NCBI RefSeq assembly: GCF_015999545.1
Contig: NZ_CP065546.1
Location: 3,194,001-3,258,000, forward strand
Direction of reading: 5' to 3'
Length of the DNA stretch: 64,000 nt
Origin: Lysinibacillus sp. JNUCC-52
GTDB lineage: Bacteria > Bacillota > Bacilli > Bacillales_A > Planococcaceae
Below, in pieces: positions 57,849 through 64,000 of this stretch (position 1 is the first letter of the stretch; each line of letters begins with the position of its first letter). The translations under genes were made by a program, and so were the position numbers. Below the pieces are notes generated by a model that saw only the letters and a list, made by a program, of their open reading frames with translations, ran no database searches and had not been told where the DNA came from.

Positions 57849-58859
57849 ATGATGAAGAAACTATTAGTAGGCATCAGTTTAGTAGCGATATGTATATTAA
57901 CAGCATGTGGTAACACAGCAAAAAATACAACGGAGGAATCAAAAGCAACAGAGCATTATCCGCTGACAGTTGCTAATTATTCCAAGGCAGAGGGTGGCTC
58001 TACTTGGGAAAAGAAAGATCAAGTATTTGATAAGGCACCTGAAAGAATAATGGCCAATACACGGCCAGCAGCAGAATTATTATTGCATTTAGGCTTAGGT
58101 GATAAAATCGTCGGTGTTGGTGCAAACTTTGGAGCGGTTGATAAAGCTGTAGAGAATGAGTATTCAAAGTTAAATATTTTAAGTAATGAGTACGTTGGAA
58201 AAGAAGTTACATTAGGTACGAATCCAGATTTAGTTTTTGGCAGAGGCGGTTTGTTTGATAATGCTGAATGGGGAGTAGGTACAGTTGATTCACTTAATGA
58301 ATTAGGCGTGAAAACTTATGTATTAGAATCATCAGTGACAGGTGGTACGTATGATTCTATTTATAATGACATTAAAAATATCGGTGAAATCTTTAATGTT
58401 CAAGACAAAGCAGCGAGCTTTATAAAAGAGTTAAAAGATAGACAACAAGATATTTCTTCAAAATTAGCAAGCATTAAAGACGAAAAAACATTTGCTTATT
58501 TGCATACGAACGATCCAAAAGAGCTTTTTGTTTATCCCGCACATGATGAGACGTTTTTTAACGATGCATTTAAAATGGTGAAATTAGATAATATTTTTAA
58601 GGATGAGACAGGGGATGTTAGCATTGAAACGTTAATTGCTGCAGATCCAGATGTTTTAATTATTCCTAACTGGGATGGTTCAGATCTGACAAAAGTGAGG
58701 GAAGAGATTTATGCAAATCCGAAACTATCTAGTATGAAAGCCATTAAAAATAAGCAGATGTATATTGTTGATTACAATTATATGTTCGGATATGGTTACA
58801 ACACGATAGATGGTATGGAAGCTTTAGCAAAAGAAATGTACCCTGATTTGTTTAAATAA
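57849..58859 (+). CDS. Iron-siderophore ABC transporter substrate-binding lipoprotein
   Basis: 336 residues from ATG 57849 (AGGAGGATCTCA upstream). Signal peptide ending in lipobox ILTACG, then a class III binding protein: DKAPERIMANTRPAAELLLHLGLGDKIVGVGANFGAVDKAVENEY, LGTNPDLVFGRGGLF, SIETLIAADPDVLIIPNWDG. This subtype (NTRPAAELLLHLGL) is used for siderophores or related chelates; ligand unknown. Last gene of the Fur-regulated operon; a repeat and terminator follow. Confidence 0.92.
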   Translation: MMKKLLVGISLVAICILTACGNTAKNTTEESKATEHYPLTVANYSKAEGGSTWEKKDQVFDKAPERIMANTRPAAELLLHLGLGDKIVGVGANFGAVDKAVENEYSKLNILSNEYVGKEVTLGTNPDLVFGRGGLFDNAEWGVGTVDSLNELGVKTYVLESSVTGGTYDSIYNDIKNIGEIFNVQDKAASFIKELKDRQQDISSKLASIKDEKTFAYLHTNDPKELFVYPAHDETFFNDAFKMVKLDNIFKDETGDVSIETLIAADPDVLIIPNWDGSDLTKVREEIYANPKLSSMKAIKNKQMYIVDYNYMFGYGYNTIDGMEALAKEMYPDLFK

Positions 58860-58890
58860 TGGAGATAGTTTTTTGAATGGGAAACGTTGA

Positions 58891-59095
58891 TTGAGTGCCT
58901 GGCACTTAGCCATAATGTCGGCTCCTAAAAATCGGAAAAATCCACTACGCTTTCCGTGGGCACGATGTAAGCCGCAACCCTCGCTGACGCGCGGCCTGTT
59001 GCGTCTTACAACTCGTGCTGTGCCCGCAGGAGTCTACGTGGATTTTTCCTTAGAGCTTAAAAAAATGCAAGGAAATTGTTTGAGTGCCTGACACC
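58891..59095. repeat. Composite palindromic intergenic repeat
   Basis: TTGAGTGCCTG occurs at 58891 and again at 59080, bounding a long imperfect hairpin: AAAAATCCAC/GTGGATTTTT outer arms, then GTGGGCAC/GTGCTGTGCCC, then GATGTAAG.CGCAAC/GTTGCGTCTTACA. The interior shares strings with the element at 5138-5312. Encodes no protein; the frame across it is chance. Probably a mobile or recombinogenic palindrome family. Confidence 0.65.
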
Positions 59096-59103
59096 AAAAG
59101 ACA

Positions 59104-59135
59104 AAAAGGCATCACTTCAGTGAAGTGATGCCTTT
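59104..59135. terminator. Bidirectional terminator between the iron operon and the PPTase gene
   Basis: AAAAGGCATCACTTCA and its exact complement, with A and T tails: a 16-base perfect inverted repeat without a spacer. Confidence 0.93.
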
Positions 59136-59151
59136 TGCCATACGCAAGCAG

Positions 59152-59811
59152 TTAGAGAAGCTGATGTCTATGCAAAACGGTTAAATTTATATGGGGTGCG
59201 CAATCCCAGCAGATGGAGACAGGGTGTCGTTCATCAAGATAAATCAACTGTGTAGATATACTTTGAAATACCTGTTCATCCGTCGTATCGATTAAGTGTG
59301 GTGATGGATGTGGACATAAGGTAGTTTTAAAGAGAGCTTCCTTTAATGTCCACAGTTCATAAAATTTTTTTAATCGTAGCGGTTCCACAATTTCGTCAAT
59401 GCCTGCTATTTCATTCTCTGTCATGGCATAGTGCATAACATCTTTCGTAACAGGCTTAATTTCCTCCACATCAATGCCAACATGACCATTTTTCGTTAAG
59501 GCCATGACAAGCCAATCTCCTGAATGGGAAAGATTAAAATCACCATTCCAATCATCATTTCCTACAGCATAAGGTCGACCATGTTCATTTCTTACAATTT
59601 GTACATCTTGTGTGGCAGTCAAATGCTGAATTGCCCATCTGGAAATAATGCTTCCTAATAAGGCTCGTAGTCGATCCTGCCACTGTTGATATTGCAAAAT
59701 TTTAGTTTGCTCAACAGGAGGAAGTTTTGCATAATACTGTTCCCATTCAAATGTTGCTAATGGTGGTCCAATGGGGAGTGCAAATACTTGTACACCATTG
59801 AATTTTAGCAT
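59152..59811 (-). CDS. 4'-phosphopantetheinyl transferase, Sfp type
   Basis: Activates carrier proteins of secondary metabolism by attaching phosphopantetheine. 219 residues with the Sfp motifs: FNLSHSGDWLVMAL, GHVGIDVEEIKPV (metal-binding Asp-Glu), and FYELWTLKEALFK (WxxKEA). Its start overlaps the stop of the upstream A-T-R gene by one base (TAATG), so the two are translationally coupled and the PPTase most likely serves that enzyme's carrier domain. It is distinct from acpS at 20.9 kb. Confidence 0.95.
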   Translation of the reverse strand: MLKFNGVQVFALPIGPPLATFEWEQYYAKLPPVEQTKILQYQQWQDRLRALLGSIISRWAIQHLTATQDVQIVRNEHGRPYAVGNDDWNGDFNLSHSGDWLVMALTKNGHVGIDVEEIKPVTKDVMHYAMTENEIAGIDEIVEPLRLKKFYELWTLKEALFKTTLCPHPSPHLIDTTDEQVFQSISTQLIYLDERHPVSICWDCAPHINLTVLHRHQLL

Positions 59812-62800
59812 TATCGAACAGCTACTGGCTTAGGTTCAGGGAAATAACCTAATTCGATACCGTACATAATCATCTTGCGGATAAATGCTGAATTTGGTTC
59901 TGCACATGAAATATCCGTGCCCATTAAAAATTGCTGTGTTTTTTCACTATTAAATATAAATGGTGAATCACTTGCGCCATCACCTTCAAGCTGTGCTATT
60001 GCTAATGATAAATATTCTTGTAATTCTTTAGGGTGCTCCGAATGTAAAAGCCAATCTTCATATTCATTTGCTGCAACAATATCTAGCTCATAGCCCATAT
60101 CTTTTATTGCATCTATCAAGTCAAGATAGGCTAAGGGTACAGGGTTACATAGGTGGAATATGTGCCCATTGGATTTTGGTTGACGTGCTAAAGCTATAAG
60201 TGCTTGGCTAGCATAATTGATTGGCGTAAAATCAACATGCCAATTTGCTGTCGGTGTTTTTCCTAAATGAAGCATCGATTTCATCATTCGGTAAAATGCA
60301 TTATCATCTATATTGCGCTGGAATTTTCCTGTTTGGGAATGACATGTTAAATTGCCAACACGATAAATGGAAACAGGAATGTTATCGTTCACTGCATTTC
60401 TAACAAGATTTTCAGCCTCTAACTTGCTTTGGGTATAAACATTTGAAAGGGAAACATCGTAATCAAATTCACCAAGTGCTTGTTTTTCTCCCCATTGTGT
60501 TGCTGCAAGTTCCTCTGGAATACCAATCGTTGAAACATAGTGGAAATGGACACCTGCTTTTCTTTTAGCAAGCTCTAGTAAATATCTAGTCCCTTCCACA
60601 TTGACATCATTAAAATGCGTGGCAGCCCCGAAATGTCTTACATCTGCTCCGCAATGGATAATAGCATCAATTTCTTCAGTCAGTGTAGCGTAATCTTTAG
60701 GTGATAAATCAAGTTTTTCTTTACTCAAATCGCCTTGGATAACAGTTACACGATTTTGCAGCAATGCCACAATGTCTTCATTGAAGTAAAATGCCATGCT
60801 ATCTTTTAGTTTTTCATCAAGTGTAGTATGTGCGCTTTGTCTTATTAAGCAGTAAATATGAGTATTTGTATTATTTAAAAGCTCATATAAAATATGACTT
60901 CCTAAATAGCCAGTAGCGCCTGTCAACAGTACCGATTGCATGGCTAAAGGTGTTGATGTTTGAGCAATAGCAAGACGGCTTGGTTCCATCAAATCTTTAC
61001 GTACAAAGTCTTCAAGCTGCTTTGGTGTATCATTCGTTTCTGGTTGATAGTTACAAATGTAATGATCTAGTTCTGCAATCGTTTGATATTGGAAAAAGTC
61101 TTGGATTTTTAAAAACGGAATATGCTTTTTCACTTGTACTAAAATTTCAAGTACTTTTAATGAATGTCCACCGATATGAAAGAAATTATCATGAATACCG
61201 ACACGTTCAATACCAAGTACATGTTGCCAAGCAGCCGCTAGTAGTTCCTGTATTGGATTCTCAGGTGCATCATAATGACTTGGTAAAGGCGTTGTTACCT
61301 CGATAGCTGCTAATTGTTTTCGATCGATTTTGCCAGTAGGGGACAACGGCATTTCCTGCACTTCAATTAATCGTTCGGGCACCATATAGTCTGGTAAATG
61401 ACCAGCTAAATACTGTCTAATGGCTGTTTGTTCTTCCTTACTACCGCCGATTAAAGTGTAGTAGGCAAACAAGCTATTATTTCCATCGCCCATTTTCTTG
61501 GCAAGTATAACAGCCTCTTGAATGCTTGGGTGATTACTTAATACCGTTTCAATTTCCCCTAGCTCGATTCGGAACCCTCTTACTTTAATTTGAGAATCTT
61601 TACGTCCAACAAATTCAATTACACCGCTCGGTAATAAACGAACTAAATCACCTGTTCGATACATTAATCTTCCAGGTTCATTTGATAATATATGTGGGAC
61701 AAATGCTTCAGCAGTTTTTTCAGGTTGATTTAAATAGCCAGCAGCAAGACCAGCACCTGCTATGTAAAGTTCTCCTGCTTCATTGACAGGACAAAGCTGA
61801 CCATCGTTATTGATAATATACATTTCGTAATTGGCAATAGGCTTACCAATTGGAATGCTTGATTGATTATCAATTACAGTATCTTTCACTTTATGGTAAG
61901 AGGACAGTACTGTACATTCTGTCGGTCCATATACATTAATAATTTCAGTTGTTGTGCCGAATTTTTCTTGCCACTTTTGTATAACGGCAGGCATAAGTGC
62001 TTCGCCCCCAACAGATAAATATTTAAGAGACGCTAATTTATCTCGGTGATCACTTGAAAGGTGCGTAGCTAGCTGCGTAAAGAATGCATTTGGAATTGTG
62101 GCGGTTGTCACTTTTTCACGCTCAATCATCTCCGCAAATGCTTCTATTGAAACACGTTCAATACTTGTGAGCATATGTAATCGTGCGCCAGAGAAAAAAG
62201 CAGTAAATGTTTCAGTGACAGATGGATCAAAACTATAGGAGATAAATTGTGAAAAGACATCATATTTAGTTGCTTGGTAGATTCTTTGATTATCAGTAAT
62301 TAAGTTGATTACAGATTCATGCTTAAGCATTACGCCTTTTGGCTTGCCTGTCGAGCCTGATGTATAAATAATATAGGCTAAATCAGCAGGGCTGAGCTCG
62401 GTATGGATATTGTCTTTTGAAAATGTGATTTCCATTTGATTAAGTGTAAACACTTTACGAGATTGGGAATCGTTATGTAGTAAATCATTGAGTAATTGAG
62501 TATGTTCTTCTTTTATTAATATGAATGGTGCACCTGTATCGTTTAATAGGTAATGACAACGTTCTTTTGGATAGCTAGGATCAATCGGTACATATATACC
62601 GCCTGCTTTTAGAACACCAAGTAAACTGATAACAGTTTCCGGACTACGTTCCATGACGATTGCTACTTTGGCACCTTTTTGTAAACCATTGTTTTGCAAC
62701 ATATGAGCGATTTGATTAGATCGTTCATTAAGCTGACGATAGTTCATGGAACCACCATTAAATGATAATGCAATTCTATCAGCAAACTGTTCTACAGCTT

Positions 62801-62978
62801 GATAAAATACGTTAGGTATTGTTTGATCTTTCGCATAGAAGGCTTTTGTTTGATTTAAAGCTTGATATACTGCTTTATCTTCTGCTGTTAACAATTGCGT
62901 ACAATGGGCTGGTAGCGGTTGTTGCTCATTATAGTTCGTTTGATAATCTGCTGTAAGTAAATTAAGTTCTCTATTCAA
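59811..62978 (-). CDS. NRPS-like A-T-R enzyme (adenylation, thiolation, thioester reductase)
   Basis: 1,055 residues in a single module without a condensation domain. Adenylation: about residues 50-560, with YIIYTSGSTGKPKGVMLKH, NVYGPTECTV, LYIAGAGLAAGYLNQPEKTAEAF, YRTGDLVR and SPTGKIDRKQL. Carrier: about 570-645, with phosphopantetheine Ser606 in HIGGHSLKVLEI. Reductase: about 675-1040, Rossmann GATGYLGSHILYELL, VSTIGIPEE, Tyr848 and Lys852 in YTQSKLE. By analogy with Lys2 and carboxylic acid reductases it would adenylate a carboxylic or amino acid, load it as a thioester and release it as an aldehyde, or alcohol after a second reduction. Start TTG 62978 with AGGAG upstream. Product unknown. 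Confidence 0.95.
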   Translation of the reverse strand: MNRELNLLTADYQTNYNEQQPLPAHCTQLLTAEDKAVYQALNQTKAFYAKDQTIPNVFYQAVEQFADRIALSFNGGSMNYRQLNERSNQIAHMLQNNGLQKGAKVAIVMERSPETVISLLGVLKAGGIYVPIDPSYPKERCHYLLNDTGAPFILIKEEHTQLLNDLLHNDSQSRKVFTLNQMEITFSKDNIHTELSPADLAYIIYTSGSTGKPKGVMLKHESVINLITDNQRIYQATKYDVFSQFISYSFDPSVTETFTAFFSGARLHMLTSIERVSIEAFAEMIEREKVTTATIPNAFFTQLATHLSSDHRDKLASLKYLSVGGEALMPAVIQKWQEKFGTTTEIINVYGPTECTVLSSYHKVKDTVIDNQSSIPIGKPIANYEMYIINNDGQLCPVNEAGELYIAGAGLAAGYLNQPEKTAEAFVPHILSNEPGRLMYRTGDLVRLLPSGVIEFVGRKDSQIKVRGFRIELGEIETVLSNHPSIQEAVILAKKMGDGNNSLFAYYTLIGGSKEEQTAIRQYLAGHLPDYMVPERLIEVQEMPLSPTGKIDRKQLAAIEVTTPLPSHYDAPENPIQELLAAAWQHVLGIERVGIHDNFFHIGGHSLKVLEILVQVKKHIPFLKIQDFFQYQTIAELDHYICNYQPETNDTPKQLEDFVRKDLMEPSRLAIAQTSTPLAMQSVLLTGATGYLGSHILYELLNNTNTHIYCLIRQSAHTTLDEKLKDSMAFYFNEDIVALLQNRVTVIQGDLSKEKLDLSPKDYATLTEEIDAIIHCGADVRHFGAATHFNDVNVEGTRYLLELAKRKAGVHFHYVSTIGIPEELAATQWGEKQALGEFDYDVSLSNVYTQSKLEAENLVRNAVNDNIPVSIYRVGNLTCHSQTGKFQRNIDDNAFYRMMKSMLHLGKTPTANWHVDFTPINYASQALIALARQPKSNGHIFHLCNPVPLAYLDLIDAIKDMGYELDIVAANEYEDWLLHSEHPKELQEYLSLAIAQLEGDGASDSPFIFNSEKTQQFLMGTDISCAEPNSAFIRKMIMYGIELGYFPEPKPVAVR

Positions 62979-63126
62979 TCATCACAACTCCTATTTTTGA
63001 AAGTAGAGGGACTGTGCCCAATTAGTGCAACTAGAAGTAAATATTATCGTGAGGAAACAATATGAATAAATACATCGCCGATGCCGTAGCATCGACGATA
63101 GGTAACGCTATAAGATTTTTCGTACA

Positions 63127-64000
63127 TTATTTCACAATAAAGGTATTTACAACAGTTAATAATTCATCTGATAAATCTGTTAATACTTGTGCCTCTTCTG
63201 AAACTCTTTGTACTGTGTTGAGCTGTGTAGCAGATGTTTCGGCTACTGTACTTGTATTGTTTCGAGAATTTACTGAGAATTGTTCCATATCTTGAACAGC
63301 GGATGTAACTTCTTCCATCCCAGCTGCCATCTCTTCAATAGTTGCTGATAATTCTTGAATCTGACCCGTAACATGATGGATTGAAGTTAAAATTTGGCCA
63401 AATGATTTTTCGGAATCATTAATCATAATTAAGCCATTATCCACTTCTTCTACCGCATGTATCATGACATTTACTGATTCATTTGTATCATGTTGAATAC
63501 GCGAGATTAACGTAGAAATTTCTCTTGCGGATGCCTCTGATTGTTCTGCTAGCTTGCGCACTTCGTCAGCGACTACAGCAAATCCACTACCAGCTTCACC
63601 TGCACGAGCAGCTTCTATTGCGGCATTTAATGCTAGTAGATTTGTTTGAGACGCAATACCTGTAATAATACCAACGATTTCTTGGATTTTATTTGAGTGT
63701 TCACCTAGCATTTTGACAGATGATGCCGATTGATTTACAGCTTTACTAATGGCATTCATTTGAGCGACAGATTTGTTTGTAGAATCATTACCTTTTTCAG
63801 CTTCCTCAGAAGCAAGAATAGAAGATTCAGATATTTGATTTGATGTCATGGCAATACGTTGAATGCCAATACTCATTTCCTCAATCGTAACTGAACTTTC
63901 TTTCGCCTTTTGCACTTGTAAATCTGCAACACTTGCTATTTCTTGCATTGATGAAGCTACACTATTGTAAGAATCCGTTGCTTCCTGCATATTGCTTGAT
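63127..64000 (-). CDS. Methyl-accepting chemotaxis protein (C-terminal part)
   Basis: The C-terminal 290 residues of a chemoreceptor; the N-terminal sensor and membrane helices lie beyond the right edge. The signalling domain is a long coiled coil with the conserved hairpin tip [42 protein letters not shown]. Glutamate/glutamine-rich methylation segments lie on either side. It probably couples a ligand to CheA/CheW. A small hairpin, GATGCCGTAGCATC (about 63079), follows its stop codon. Confidence 0.93.
   Translation of the reverse strand, partial: SSNMQEATDSYNSVASSMQEIASVADLQVQKAKESSVTIEEMSIGIQRIAMTSNQISESSILASEEAEKGNDSTNKSVAQMNAISKAVNQSASSVKMLGEHSNKIQEIVGIITGIASQTNLLALNAAIEAARAGEAGSGFAVVADEVRKLAEQSEASAREISTLISRIQHDTNESVNVMIHAVEEVDNGLIMINDSEKSFGQILTSIHHVTGQIQELSATIEEMAAGMEEVTSAVQDMEQFSVNSRNNTSTVAETSATQLNTVQRVSEEAQVLTDLSDELLTVVNTFIVK

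Noticed and set aside
58891..59091. A 66-residue frame across the palindromic repeat
   Set aside because: The frame arises from the hairpin; its bases are explained as repeat.

Overview
The window is a low-GC Firmicutes chromosome segment, almost certainly Lysinibacillus or a close relative in Planococcaceae/Caryophanaceae. This rests on the 16S rRNA, the strong AGGAGG ribosome binding sites, frequent TTG/GTG starts, and a gene order that follows the B. subtilis ddl-murF-cshA-ydbST-acpS-ydcC-alr-ndoAI-ndoA-sigB-tex-sprT-tRNA-tsaEB-rimI-tsaD-abcF-rex-tat-groESL backbone. That genus call comes from memory of synteny and rRNA, not from a search.

Layout. 1-9.2 kb: the 5' part of a CoA-transferase, a LytTR regulator, an AraC regulator, a YidC-type insertase lipoprotein, a VanY/LdcB-type carboxypeptidase behind a structured leader, cardiolipin synthase, a YwqG-like protein and an MFS exporter. 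9.2-29.9 kb: envelope and stress backbone, with rodA, ddl, murF, an esterase, cshA, ydbS-ydbT, a GNAT enzyme, rhomboid protease, acpS, a LolA-like lipoprotein, alr, the EndoA toxin-antitoxin pair, a minimal rsbV-rsbW-sigB operon behind a sigma-B-type promoter, tex and sprT. 29.9-36.1 kb: an eight-tRNA array, a complete 16S-23S-5S operon and a second identical tRNA-Asp. 36.2-46.9 kb: the tsaE-tsaB-rimI-tsaD operon, a DnaA-box cluster, an ABC-F ATPase, rex, tatA-tatC, a CPBP protease and CIRCE-controlled groES-groEL.

46.9-64 kb is accessory DNA. It holds an alpha/beta hydrolase, a Fur-boxed siderophore-binding lipoprotein, a decayed copy of the groEL 3' end with its terminator, a VanRS-like two-component system, an LmrB-like exporter behind a leader-peptide/attenuator region, a GNAT enzyme, a second Fur-boxed FecCD-FecE-binding-protein operon, and then a convergent pair: a stand-alone A-T-R (adenylation, carrier, thioester reductase) NRPS-like enzyme coupled to its own Sfp-type phosphopantetheinyl transferase. 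A chemoreceptor runs off the right edge.

Most noteworthy: the A-T-R plus PPTase pair beside iron-uptake genes, the leader peptide and tandem terminators before the exporter, the groEL relic with repeated terminators, the unnamed structured RNA before the carboxypeptidase, the DnaA-box cluster between tsaD and abcF, the antitoxin with an unrecognisable DNA-binding half, and two families of intergenic repeats.
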